A stretch of DNA of 64,000 nt from Candidatus Skiveiella danica (lineage in GTDB: Bacteria > Pseudomonadota > Gammaproteobacteria > Burkholderiales > Burkholderiaceae_C): NCBI GenBank assembly GCA_016721925.1, contig JADKHE010000002.1, forward strand, positions 186,001 to 250,000, written 5' to 3'. The notes under the pieces are model-generated. The model was not told where the DNA came from. It saw only the letters and a list, made by a program, of their open reading frames with translations, and ran no database searches. Of the stretch, positions 9,228 to 20,487 are shown one piece after another. The stretch's first letter is position 1; every line of letters starts with the position of its first letter. Made by a program: the position numbers and the translations under genes.

Positions 9228-11663
9228 TTAGCTGGCGTCAGCGGGGTGGTCCGCGGCGCGGCGAGTCAGTTCAACCTGCAGCGGGCGCGTGGCGTCGAGA
9301 TGCACATCGCGCTGCGGGAAGGCCATCGAGATGCCGCCTTCGGCAAAACTCTTCTCGATCATGAAGCGCAGGTCGCTCATGACCACCTGTCCGCTGGTTC
9401 CGGCTTGCACGTCGATCCAGAAATACAGCCCGAAGACCAGGTTGCTGTCGCCGAAGTCCTCGAACATCACCTGCGGCTCCGGACTCTTCACGACCAGCCC
9501 GTGCCGCTGCGCGCACTCCAGCATGCGCCGCGCCACCTCGTCCGTGGGGGAACCATAGGCGACGCCGACGCGAACGATGCGCCGCACCTTCGGGTCGCTC
9601 ATCGTCCAGTTGGTCACCTTGCCTTCGAGCAAGGTTGAGTTCGGCACGATCGCGGCGACGCCGTCAAAGCTTTTGATGGTGGACGAGCGCAGGTTGACTT
9701 CGGTGACCGTGCCGGTGGTGCCATCGATGTCGACGATGTCGCCGACCCGGATCTGGCGTTCCATCAACAGGATCAGGCCGCTGATGAAGTTCTTGATGAT
9801 GGTCTGCGTGCCGAAGCCGACGCCGATGGCCAGCGCACCGCCCATGAAGGCGAAGACGGTCAACGGGATCTGCGCCAGGTTGAGCGTCAGCACCAGCAGG
9901 ATGAAGCCCACCAGGGTCAGCGACCAGCGGCGCACGGTGCGCGCCTGCGCGGGATCCACGCCGAAGTGACCGGTCAGTGCGCGTTCCAGCCGACGCGCCA
10001 GCCGTCCCGCAATCAGGTATCCGAAGATGAACAACAGAGCCGCGCCCACGCTCTTGCCCACGGTCACACCGCGCGAGACGCTGACTTTCTGCCCCTGCAG
10101 CTCCACCGTGTCCTCGACCGAGAACAGCTCGAACTGCCAGACCGAACGGGCGGCACTGCGGATCTGGCTCCAGGCCAGTGCGGCGCGTTCGCTCCATGGG
10201 AGTTCGCGTACCGTGCCACCGATCTCATCGACCCAGCGGCGCAGTGCGCGGTCGACGCGGTCGATCTCGTCTTCCAGTTGCTGCATGCGAAGGGCGCGCT
10301 GGTTCAGTGAGTCGGTCGCGGCGGCTTCGTACCGGACAACTTCAGGCGACTGGCCGAGTCGTTCCCGCCGGATGGCCTGCTCGCCCAGTTCCGACTGGAC
10401 CACCGCGATCTGCCCGCTGGCATAGGTCTTCCAGACCCGCGTGTCCTCGAGGCCTTTGCGCAGTGCCGCCGTGGCCTCCCGACGGCGATCGGCGTCGGTG
10501 GCATTGAGCGCATCGAAGCGCAATTTCCACAATCCCACTGAGGCTGTCGTCAACGATTCGAGATTGGCCAGCATCTCGATGTCGCGCCGGCTGGTGTCCA
10601 GCGCGGTGCGGGCCGCGCGCTGGCGGGCCTCGGCCACATCCAGCGCCTCCTGTGTAGCGGCCGGCTGCGCCTCGCGCAGCTTCTGCAGCGCCAAGGTGGC
10701 GGCTTCGAATTCGCGGGTGCGCTGCTGCACGGCCGCCGTGGCCTGGACGCTTTCCTTTTCCAGGTGGGCCCTGCGGGTCTGCTCGATGCGGCGAATCTGT
10801 TCCAGGTCTTCGGTGGTGAAGCTCACCTGACCCGCCACGGCACCCAGCTTGCGCGTCAACAGCCCCAGTTGCGCCTGCTCGACGGCAATCTTGTCCGTGG
10901 TCCATTGCCGGTCATTGGCTATCGCGGCCAGGGTGGCGCCCTCGGCCTTTTCCGTCCATTGGGCGGCCTTGACCCGCCAGGCGGCTGCCGCCTGGTCCGG
11001 CACCTTGGCGGTTCGGGCCGCTTCTTCCAGGCGCCGCACTGCGCTGCCCGCCTGTTTGGATGCCTCGCCCAGGCGCACCAGTTCACGCTCGCCCATGCGG
11101 TTGGTGGCTTCCATCGACGCGATCTTGATGCGCCGGGACTCCGCATCCCGAGCCCAGTCGTCGACCATCAGGATCGAATAGGGCGGCTTGCCGCCGGGCC
11201 CACTCCAGGCGCTCTCCAAGGCGTGGATGGCGGCCAGCTCGGCGCGCGCGGTTTGGATGCCAGCCAGGGCGCGCAGGCTGCCTTCGTTCGCAATGGCCCA
11301 TTGGGTCAGCTTGCGCACCGCCTGGGCGATCTCGTCCTTGGAGATCCCGACTGGCACGGCGGCCGGTGTGTCGCCGTCGCTCAATTGATCGTTCCAGCCA
11401 CGCACCTCAACGAGCTCGCTGTTGAGGCGTTCGCGCTCCTTGTCAGGGTTCAACGACGAAGTGGCTGTGCCTGCCGCGGAAGCCGCAATGCCGGGCGGTC
11501 CTGAATTTGCCAGTTTGGACAGGCCGGGCAGTGTGGGCATCCCACTGCCCTGGCTGCGTGCCGGCAAGGAAGCGCCGAGCAGCCCGACGGCAACGGCAAA
11601 GGCCACCGCCATGCCCGCCAGGCGGGCGGTGACGGTGCAGGCGCTTGATGCGTTGCGAATCAT
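9228..11663 (-). CDS. Large MscS/MscK-like mechanosensitive channel with periplasmic coiled coil
   Basis: An 811-residue channel-family protein. Residues 1-38 are a signal peptide (ending PARSQG). About 400 residues of Ala/Glu/Arg-rich heptad-like sequence follow, a probable periplasmic coiled-coil domain as in MscK/KefA. Then come TM helices from about residue 540. The pore helix and gate read GGALAIGVGFGTQTIIKNF, followed by the beta domain RVGDIVDIDGTTGTVTEVN and the C-terminal alpha/beta part ending near DVHLDATRP. It should open under membrane tension to release osmolytes. It is the second MscS-type gene within 6 kb. AAAGGTG lies upstream of the ATG. Confidence 0.87.
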   Translation of the reverse strand: MIRNASSACTVTARLAGMAVAFAVAVGLLGASLPARSQGSGMPTLPGLSKLANSGPPGIAASAAGTATSSLNPDKERERLNSELVEVRGWNDQLSDGDTPAAVPVGISKDEIAQAVRKLTQWAIANEGSLRALAGIQTARAELAAIHALESAWSGPGGKPPYSILMVDDWARDAESRRIKIASMEATNRMGERELVRLGEASKQAGSAVRRLEEAARTAKVPDQAAAAWRVKAAQWTEKAEGATLAAIANDRQWTTDKIAVEQAQLGLLTRKLGAVAGQVSFTTEDLEQIRRIEQTRRAHLEKESVQATAAVQQRTREFEAATLALQKLREAQPAATQEALDVAEARQRAARTALDTSRRDIEMLANLESLTTASVGLWKLRFDALNATDADRRREATAALRKGLEDTRVWKTYASGQIAVVQSELGEQAIRRERLGQSPEVVRYEAAATDSLNQRALRMQQLEDEIDRVDRALRRWVDEIGGTVRELPWSERAALAWSQIRSAARSVWQFELFSVEDTVELQGQKVSVSRGVTVGKSVGAALLFIFGYLIAGRLARRLERALTGHFGVDPAQARTVRRWSLTLVGFILLVLTLNLAQIPLTVFAFMGGALAIGVGFGTQTIIKNFISGLILLMERQIRVGDIVDIDGTTGTVTEVNLRSSTIKSFDGVAAIVPNSTLLEGKVTNWTMSDPKVRRIVRVGVAYGSPTDEVARRMLECAQRHGLVVKSPEPQVMFEDFGDSNLVFGLYFWIDVQAGTSGQVVMSDLRFMIEKSFAEGGISMAFPQRDVHLDATRPLQVELTRRAADHPADAS

Positions 11664-11760
11664 CGGTGGATCACCTTTCTGGTCCCCGAGACGGGATGGA
11701 CAGCAAGGCCGACAATGGTAGTCGCAATTGCCAGGGTCCCGCTCCGCGCCTGGCCGTTCG

Positions 11761-12570
11761 TCACCGGCCTTCCTCCAGGGCCTGCAGGCTCAAGGCCAGG
11801 GCGCCCGTTGCGGTGCGCAATTCCAGCCGGTCACCTTCGCGGCGCCATGCCGTCGCGCTTTGCAGGGCCTTCAGGAACTGGCCTTCCTGCTCCATCACTC
11901 CCGCCGGCGTGTTGCACATCCTGCGGGTGGTGGCGACCGGACCGAAGGTGACGGAGGCGCCGTGGGTCTGGTACGAGCCGGAAAAGCTGTTGCACCCGGC
12001 CGAACCACTGACCGCGCCGTCGGCTCCGAACCGCAGACGCAGTTCGGAGCCCGGCGCAACGCTGACCACGGCCTGGCGGCCATTGTTGACAGCCGTCACC
12101 TGCCACTGGCTGCCGGCAAGGCCGGTGGCCTGTGCCTCCAAAGTGGCCAGATTCTGGCCGTTGCCATCGAGCAGCACGAGGCGGCCGGCATCCAGTCGGA
12201 CGTTCCGGGTTTGCGCCAGCGCCAGGCGGTAGGAACTGGCGATCTGTTCGACCGGCGGCGGGCAGGCCATCTGGGTCGATATATGGGTCGACGGGTCGAT
12301 GCTGAGATCCGCCGGGCCGTCCTGCCGGTAAGCGGCGCTGTACCGGTTACAGCCGTCGGACCCTGTGACCCGGCCCTGTTCGAAGCGCAGGGTCACGGTC
12401 TGGCCGGTGACCAGCGCGCTCCCGCGCAGGGCAGCCACGACCCAGCTGCTTGCGTCGAGACGCAAGGGCGGTGCGTCGGCCGCGTTGCCGGACGCACATC
12501 CGAGCAGGTGCAGACTGGCCGCCAGAGCGGTGGTCAAAACAAGGGCGGGGCGGTACAGAGTTGGGTGCAT
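11761..12570 (-). CDS. Lipoprotein with two META (HslJ-like) domains
   Basis: A 269-residue envelope lipoprotein. The signal peptide ends in the lipobox LLGC (Cys25). Two META-type domains follow, at about residues 40-150 and 155-262. Each has the hallmark pattern of a Trp strand (SSWVV / SQWQV), a GCN motif (GSDGCNRYS and GSAGCNSFS) and a conserved Cys region (TQMACPPP and RRMCNTP). META domains occur in HslJ, a heat-inducible protein linked to novobiocin resistance, and in lysozyme-inhibitor-like lipoproteins. The exact role here is unknown. The gene is divergent from the SYLF protein gene at 12769. Confidence 0.85.
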   Translation of the reverse strand: MHPTLYRPALVLTTALAASLHLLGCASGNAADAPPLRLDASSWVVAALRGSALVTGQTVTLRFEQGRVTGSDGCNRYSAAYRQDGPADLSIDPSTHISTQMACPPPVEQIASSYRLALAQTRNVRLDAGRLVLLDGNGQNLATLEAQATGLAGSQWQVTAVNNGRQAVVSVAPGSELRLRFGADGAVSGSAGCNSFSGSYQTHGASVTFGPVATTRRMCNTPAGVMEQEGQFLKALQSATAWRREGDRLELRTATGALALSLQALEEGR

Positions 12571-12768
12571 GCTGGGCAGCAGTCGGTGGATCTAATGCGC
12601 AATCTGAGGCTCGGTGATGGCGCCGGGATGGGTCCAAGGATAGCGTGTCGCCGTCGTGGAGGCGCGGATTTGACAGCGGCAGGGGAGCCCGTAAACTCCA
12701 AGGGTCGCGTGATCGGGCAATCCGGCCGATGCAGTGCGATCCAATGTCGAAACTACTGAAAGACTTTC

Positions 12769-13326
12769 ATGAAACTCCACCAATTTTTCGCCGCTGCGGC
12801 TGTCATCCTGTCGCTGCTCAGCGGCAATTCCTTTGCTCAAGGTGACAAGGCGGCAAAACAGGCTGAAGTCCTGAAGGCCACGCAGGCCTCGCTGGAAAAG
12901 TTCTACAAGGAAGACCCTGCCCTGAAGGCAGCTGTTGGCAAGGCGCCCGGTTATGCGGTGTTCAGCACGGCGGGCATCAGCTTCCTGGTCGGCGGTGCCG
13001 GCGGCAAAGGTGTGGCCCACGACAACAAGACGAAGAAGAACGTGTTCATGTCCATGGCCCAGGCCAGCGCCGGCGTCCAGATCGGCCTTTCCGGGTCCGA
13101 AACCCTGATCATCTTCAACACCGCCCAGGGTCTGGCGGATTTCATCGCCAAAGGCTGGGTGGGTGGCATCGGGGGATCGGTCCAGGCCGGCGCCGGTGGT
13201 TCTTCGGCAGGTGCTGCTGCCGGCCAGCAAACGGGTGCACTGAGCTATACCCTCACCAAGAACGGCATCAAGGTCGGCATCGCCGCCGAAGGCAGCAAGT
13301 TCTGGAAAGATGACGACCTGAACTGA
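12769..13326 (+). CDS. Secreted SYLF-domain (Ysc84-like, DUF500) protein
   Basis: A 185-residue protein with an N-terminal signal peptide (residues 1-23, ending SFAQ) and a SYLF/Ysc84 domain. Family hallmarks are APGYAVFSTAG, the glycine-rich GGAGGKGV stretch, SAGVQIGLSGSE, and a second Gly/Ala-rich run (GSVQAGAGGSSAGAA). SYLF domains in eukaryotes bind phosphoinositides and actin; bacterial versions are periplasmic or outer-membrane associated with poorly known function. It stands alone, divergent from the META lipoprotein, and ends about 50 bases before the convergent pssA. Confidence 0.85.
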   Translation: MKLHQFFAAAAVILSLLSGNSFAQGDKAAKQAEVLKATQASLEKFYKEDPALKAAVGKAPGYAVFSTAGISFLVGGAGGKGVAHDNKTKKNVFMSMAQASAGVQIGLSGSETLIIFNTAQGLADFIAKGWVGGIGGSVQAGAGGSSAGAAAGQQTGALSYTLTKNGIKVGIAAEGSKFWKDDDLN

Positions 13327-13373
13327 TCCGGTCGGTGAGGGCGGCGGGTGGGGTTCTGCCGGCCGCCTTCCGC

Positions 13374-14000
13374 TTACAGCTTGGGGATGCGGATGCGGCT
13401 GATCATCAGCGATCCCGACAGCGCAAAGACCAGCACCAGAGGGTGGAGCCGGAAACCGGCGATCCAGACCTCGCCAAACCAGAGGTTCGGACCAATCGAG
13501 CCGTTCCAGGCGGCCAGCGACAACAAGGCCACCAGAAAGATCGACGTCGGTATCGGCGTCCCCTCAAAATACTTCACCTTGCCGGTTCCGCCGGAGAGCT
13601 CTTCCGCGGTCACGTTGTAGCGGGCCAGGCGGGAGACGCCGCAGGCGACGAAATACACCAGGATGATCCGGTCAAAGGCGCCTTGCATGCCGCAGCCATA
13701 GGCGATCATGGCCGGCGCCACGCCGAACGAGATCACGTCGGCGAGCGAGTCGAGTTCCCGTCCGAGCGCCGAAGACACCTGCCGCCAGCGCGCAATGCGG
13801 CCGTCGAGCACGTCGAAAATCAGGGCAAACAGCACCAGGGCGCATGCGAACTGGATGTGGCGCAGATCCCAGGTCTGCAGGTACGTCATGACCGAGAACA
13901 GGGCCCCGGTTCCGCAGACGGCATTGGCCAGAGTGAACCAGTCGGCCAGATGAAATTCGCGGATCATCGCGAATGGTTTGTTGGGCCTGGGGGAGTTCAT
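13374..14000 (-). CDS. pssA: CDP-diacylglycerol--serine O-phosphatidyltransferase
   Basis: This 208-residue integral membrane enzyme makes phosphatidylserine, the precursor of phosphatidylethanolamine, from CDP-diacylglycerol and L-serine. The CDP-alcohol phosphotransferase signature D-x2-DG-x2-AR-x8-G-x3-D-x3-D is complete: DVLDGRIAR, then eight residues, then GRELDSLAD. Five to six hydrophobic helices surround it. The N-terminus (MNSPRPNKPFAMIREFHLAD) fits the type II PssA found in many proteobacteria. It is convergent with the SYLF gene; psd and ilvC, frequent neighbours elsewhere, are absent. Confidence 0.9.
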   Translation of the reverse strand: MNSPRPNKPFAMIREFHLADWFTLANAVCGTGALFSVMTYLQTWDLRHIQFACALVLFALIFDVLDGRIARWRQVSSALGRELDSLADVISFGVAPAMIAYGCGMQGAFDRIILVYFVACGVSRLARYNVTAEELSGGTGKVKYFEGTPIPTSIFLVALLSLAAWNGSIGPNLWFGEVWIAGFRLHPLVLVFALSGSLMISRIRIPKL

Positions 14001-14182
14001 CGACGGCGTATCTCAGGTTGGTTGAATCGCTGCAACCCGGGGCTCCGGCTTCGCGGGTGTGAAGGCCAGTGTAAACCCCGGGCTTCGGCGCGTCCAACCT
14101 GGGAGGAACTGCGCACGCCGTGGTCCAGCGCCGTCGCGCCCTCAGCGCCTGGCTTGCGCGGGCTGCGGACGGGAAGGCGGGG

Positions 14183-15025
14183 TCAGGGTTTCAGGGCGGC
14201 GGCCTCGGCCGCGCAGTCGCCGGCCGGTTTCAGGCCCTTGGCCCGCACGACGGCGAGTTCCTGCCGAGCGGCATCGAATTGCGCCCGAAAGACCGGATCG
14301 GCATGCAGGCGGGCGACGGTGGCGGCACCGATGATCCGACCCTGGGTGACATCGCTCTGCCAGTGCACACCACAGATCACGCGGCTCTGGCCAAAGGCCT
14401 GGCCGCGGGCCACCAGCGCGTTGGCACGCTCCGGCGCCATCTCGGCCAGGATCAGGCCCCAGGCCCAGCCCAGCGATGCGTGCCCCGAAGGGTAGGAGCC
14501 GTCCTTGGCCAGCATGGCTTCTTCGGCGGGTGTGCAGCTTGGTGCCTTGTTGGCGACGAAGGGGCGGGTGCGCTTGTAGTGGTCCTTGGCTCCGTAGGTC
14601 GCCAGGCCGGCGTCGGTCAGGCTGCGACGCAGCAGCATGTAGAGGTTGGGCGTGGTGTCAGGGCCGATCGGCGCATCCAGGGTGCAGGAAAAGGCGTCAG
14701 CCGCCTTGGGAAAGACCAGGTTCGCATCGCGAGCGGCCAGCGCCCAGCGTGGCGTGCCGCGCAAGGGCACCGTGGCCAGGAAGGCCGCTTCATCGGCCGC
14801 CTGGGCGGCCGAGCCTGGCGCGGGCGGTGGCGGCAGCAGGGCCAGGCTGTCGGGCAAGGCGTTGCGGGGCAGGTAGCCGGTCAGGATGCCAGGCCTGATC
14901 TCCGGCACCGAAGTCGGGATTTCAACCTGTGGGGCACTGGCGCAGCCGAGCAGGAGATTGCTGGCGAGGGCCAGCGACAGCAAGGTGCGCAGGGATGTGA
15001 AGGCAGAAAGAGTGGCGTTGCTCAT
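14183..15025 (-). CDS. Class A acid phosphatase / PAP2-family lipoprotein
   Basis: A 280-residue secreted phosphatase of the PAP2 superfamily. The N-terminal signal ends in a lipobox (NLLLGC, Cys about 27). The three PAP2 motifs are present: K-x6-RP (KDHYKRTRP), PSGH (GSYPSGHAS) and SR-x5-H-x3-D (SRVICGVHWQSD). The last provides the nucleophilic His and its Asp partner. This arrangement matches PhoN-type non-specific acid phosphatases of the periplasm. I start at ATG 15025, which gives a normal lipoprotein signal; a longer frame to 15172 adds an uncharacteristic charged leader. GAGAA upstream is a weak ribosome site. Confidence 0.85.
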   Translation of the reverse strand: MSNATLSAFTSLRTLLSLALASNLLLGCASAPQVEIPTSVPEIRPGILTGYLPRNALPDSLALLPPPPAPGSAAQAADEAAFLATVPLRGTPRWALAARDANLVFPKAADAFSCTLDAPIGPDTTPNLYMLLRRSLTDAGLATYGAKDHYKRTRPFVANKAPSCTPAEEAMLAKDGSYPSGHASLGWAWGLILAEMAPERANALVARGQAFGQSRVICGVHWQSDVTQGRIIGAATVARLHADPVFRAQFDAARQELAVVRAKGLKPAGDCAAEAAALKP

Positions 15026-15200
15026 GGGGTTCTCGCGGGTTTGGCCGGAGTTTTCGGCAGGGCATCGGCGAAAATCATCTGAGAGCTTGCCGCCATCGCG
15101 TGTCACCTTTGCGATAGTCAGGCGGCGCACCCTACTGGAGTCACCTGCGAGGGTCCGCCAGGGAATTCCCACTTGCCCACGGTAGCGTTGACTGCGCCGC

Positions 15201-15233
15201 CAAAAAGAACAAGGGGCCCGATGGGGCCCCTTG
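15201..15233 (-). terminator. Rho-independent terminator after the secreted repeat protein gene
   Basis: On the minus strand, AAGGGGCCC pairs with GGGCCCCTT around a short loop, followed by GTTCTTTTTGG. It lies 26 bases beyond the stop of the gene at 15259. Confidence 0.85.
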
Positions 15234-15258
15234 CGGATTCACTGACGGGTGTCAGGAA

Positions 15259-15672
15259 TTAGTTCTTCGGCTGACCGGGGTTCTTCTCGATCGCGCCCTT
15301 CTTGTTCGCGTCGGCGGTTTCTGCCTTCACTTCAGCGCGGGTCTTGTCCGACTTGACGGGCTTGGCAACCTTGCCAGAACCGTCGGCATCGGGCTTGTCC
15401 AGTGCGCCGCCCTTGTTGGCAGCAGCGGTGTCCTTCTTCACGTCAGCGCGGGACTTGTCCGACTTGACGGGCTTTTCCACCTTGGAGCCAGCGGTGTTGG
15501 AGGCGTCGATCGTGCCGGCCTTGTTGGCGGCGGTCGCTTCAGCCTTCACTTCAGCGCGGGTCGGCGCGGCAGCCTTGGCGCCGGAAGCAGCAGGAGCGGC
15601 GGCAGGCGTCTGGGCTTGAGCAACCATGGAGGCACCTGCGATCAGGGCAAGCAGAGTCAGTTTGAGTTTCAT
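15259..15672 (-). CDS. Small secreted protein with three ~36-residue Lys/Ala-rich repeats
   Basis: A 137-residue protein with a signal peptide (residues 1-20, ending AQAQ). The mature part is nearly all low-complexity repeat. The unit (S/T)RA(E/D)VK-x-(E/D)TA-x-ANK-x-G occurs three times and is separated by a conserved linker ending KPVKSDK. The pattern resembles the DUF4148 family of small exported proteins in Burkholderiales. It has no Cys and no aromatic residue in the repeats, suggesting an extended, positively charged periplasmic protein. Its own terminator follows and AAGGAAAT precedes the ATG. It lies downstream of rpoD on the same strand. Function unknown. Confidence 0.8.
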   Translation of the reverse strand: MKLKLTLLALIAGASMVAQAQTPAAAPAASGAKAAAPTRAEVKAEATAANKAGTIDASNTAGSKVEKPVKSDKSRADVKKDTAAANKGGALDKPDADGSGKVAKPVKSDKTRAEVKAETADANKKGAIEKNPGQPKN

Positions 15673-15800
15673 GTGATTTCCTTGAATATTGGGCTAGAGG
15701 ACTTGTATACCCTTATCCAGAATGGCTATCGGGTCCTACCTCAACGCCGCACTTTAGCAAACGGTTTACTGGCTGTCCAAATATTCTCTGGGGTTTTCCC

Positions 15801-18221
<2,421 letters not shown>

Positions 18222-18290
18222 GGAACAACCTCAGGACATCAAAACGGACAAGTGAACGATCGGCGCCGCAAACTCCCGGCGCGGGTGACA

Positions 18291-18316
18291 GAGCTCAGGC
18301 CGATTCGGGCCTGAGC
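18291..18316. promoter_or_regulatory. Perfect 11-bp hairpin in the dnaG-rpoD gap
   Basis: GAGCTCAGGCC and its exact complement GGCCTGAGCTC flank a 4-base loop 70 bases upstream of the rpoD start. No U-run follows on either strand, so it is not a standard terminator. It may be an mRNA processing or stability element in the rpoD leader. Confidence 0.55.
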
Positions 18317-18445
18317 TCAAAGGCAAGGGGGTGGGCGAACATTTGGGATGCAGTCCTTGCGGTGAAGTGGCCAGTTGTGCGCTGTGTGGCATCGGTCGGC
18401 CGGGTCCGGAGGTGCTGCTGTCGCTCTTGCCTGGGCTAACCGTAC

Positions 18446-18473
18446 ATTATAGCGCCCATGGGGTATTTCAAGA
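18446..18473 (-). promoter_or_regulatory. Putative sigma-70 promoter for rpoD
   Basis: On the minus strand a perfect -10 TATAAT (18446-18451) lies 16 bases from TCTTGA (18468-18473). It sits just beyond the dnaG stop and would give an rpoD leader of about 215 bases containing the 18291-18316 hairpin. This would let rpoD be transcribed independently of dnaG. Confidence 0.5.
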
Positions 18474-18507
18474 CCCTGGCGGTGCGATCGGCGCCGGTTG
18501 ACGGCCA

Positions 18508-20401
18508 TCAGTCCGGCTGGCGCGCGGCGGAGAGGATGCGGCGGCGCTCGTGCAGGGCGCGCAGCCGGTCCAGCGCGGCCGGATCGGTGCTCGCCTGGGC
18601 CACGGCTTCTTTTTCCAGCCGGGCGATGCGATCGATCAGCAACAGGTTCATCAGGCCACGCAATTCGCGCAGGGCCTCGCCCGGTTCGCCCCCGGCCGTG
18701 CCGGCAAACCCCGCGCCCAGATAGTCGCCCATGAGCTCCTGTGCCTTGGCCTCGAAATCCCGCCCGGCCAACTGGTCGCGCAGCTGTCCCCAGGGCAGGG
18801 CGCCCTGGTCATGGAACTGGTGATCGAGCCAGACAAAAAGCGTGCCGTGAGGGGGCGGGAGTTCGCACAGCATCGAGTGATCCTCAGCGGTCAGAGCATC
18901 CCACAGGTCCATGCGCGACAGCAACAGCCGCGCCGCATGATCGGCGCGGCTGGCGGGTCGCAGGCGAGCGCCGAGGTTTGACCTTGGGGCGGTACTCTTG
19001 AATGATTTTGGCCAATCCCCATCGTCAGATGGTCCTTGGTAGCTATCATTTTGATATTTCCTGCCGGGCCTGACAGCGCCGGGAGCGCGCGCGGGCTTGT
19101 CACTCCAGACGTCCGACAGTTCGCGCGCGTGCAGCTGCACCTGCTCGGCGATGTCGCCGAGCAACTGGCGCTTCAGGGCCCCCTCGGGCAGCGCATTCCA
19201 CAGGGGCTTGGCGTTACTCGCCAGGTGGGCCCGGCCTTCGGCTGTGGCAAGGTCGCAGCCTTCACTGGCGGCCTCGATCAGGAAGCGCGACAACGGAACG
19301 GCCTCGCTGACGCAACGGGCAAAGGCGTCGTTGCCGAACTCGCGGATGAAGCTGTCGGGATCGTGCTCGGCGGGCAGGAACAGGAACTTCACGGTGCGCA
19401 CGTCGGTGGCGTGGGGCAGGGCGCCGTCAAGCGCCTTGCGCGCCGCACGCCGGCCCGGCGGCGTCGCCGTCGAAGCTGAACACCACGCTGTCGGTGAAGC
19501 GGAACAGCTTTTGCACATGCTCGGGCGTGCAGGCCGTGCCCAGCGTGGCCACCGCGTTGGGGAAGCCCAGCTGCGCCAGCGCCACCACATCCATGTAGCC
19601 CTCGGTCACCAGCACGTAGCCGGCTTCGCGCAGCGCCTGGCGCGCCTCGTACAGGCCGTAGAGTTCGCGGCCCTTGTGGAAGACCGGCGTCTCGGGCGAA
19701 TTCAGGTATTTGGGCTTCTCGTCGCCCAGCACGCGTCCGCCAAAGCCGATGCACTCGCCCTTGACGTTGCGGATCGGGAACATGATGCGGTCGCGGAAGC
19801 GGTCGTAGCGGCGTGCTTCGCTTCCGTCCTCGGTGGCGACGATGACCAGCCCACTTTCCAGCAGCAGGGGGTCGTCGTAAGCCGGGAACACGCTGGCGAG
19901 GCCGTGCCAGCCATCTGGCGCATAGCCCAGGCCGAACCGGCGTGCGATCTCGCCGGACAGGCCGCGGCCCTTGAGGTAGGCGACCGCGCGCGGCGAGCCC
20001 TTGAGCTGCTTGCGCCAGGCCTCGCCGGCCTTCTCCAGCACATCGGTCAGCGTGGCCTGCTTCTGGCGCTCCGCCGCCGCGCGCTCGCGCTCCTGTGGCG
20101 AGCGTTCTTCCTCGGGCACCTGCAGGCCGATCTGGCCGGCCAGCTCCTTCACCGCCTCAACGAAATTCATGCCGGCATGGTCCATCAGAAAGCTGATCGC
20201 GTTGCCGTTCTTGCCGCAGCCGAAGCAGTGATAGAACTGCTTGGTCGGGCTGACGCTGAAGCTGGGCGACTTCTCGCCATGAAACGGGCACAGCCCCATG
20301 AAATTGGCGCCGCCCTTCTTGAGCTGCACGTAGCGGCCGACCACTTCGACCACGTCGACGCGCGAGAGCAGTTCGGTGATGAAAGACTGGGGAATGGCCA
20401 C
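18508..20401 (-). CDS. dnaG: DNA primase, interrupted by one apparent frameshift
   Basis: Primase makes RNA primers at the replication fork and contacts DnaB helicase. The N-terminal zinc-binding domain (CPFHGEKSPSF, CFGCGKNG) starts at ATG 20401. The RNA polymerase core and TOPRIM follow (LVTEGYMDVVALAQLG, then SFDGDAAG). At about 19451-19456 the frame shifts: GDAAG should continue as RRAARKALDGAL, which needs one base removed from the GGGCCGG stretch. Restored length is about 630 residues. Because dnaG is essential, an insertion error in the sequence is the likeliest cause, so I call it a gene. Residues about 447-468, between the core and the C-terminal helicase-binding domain, are encoded by a dispersed 60-bp repeat (copy 5). 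Confidence 0.9.
18997..19060 (+). repeat. 60-bp dispersed repeat, copy 5, in frame inside dnaG
   Basis: On the plus strand: TTGAATGATTTTGGCCAAT, core CCCATCGTC-N15-GCTAT, then an AT-rich tail. The copy lies antisense to dnaG and is read through as about 21 residues (KYQNDSYQGPSDDGDWPKSF) with no stop codon. It occupies the linker before the C-terminal domain. Confidence 0.88.
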
Positions 20402-20487
20402 AAGGCTATTCTGACCGATCGTGCGCAGGCGGGCCGGCGGCGCTTTTGGTTAAATCGGGGTCGCCATTCCCCGACCGGAGCCCCGAC

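Noticed and set aside
15673..15800. A further dispersed-repeat copy (GGCTATCGGG near 15727) downstream of rpoD
   Set aside because: It lacks the CCCA(G/T)CGT core and the 15-base spacing.
19427..19590. Programmed ribosomal frameshifting in dnaG
   Set aside because: I see no slippery heptamer followed by a structured stimulator that would give the full-length product, and other genes nearby show similar one-base breaks. A sequence error is simpler.
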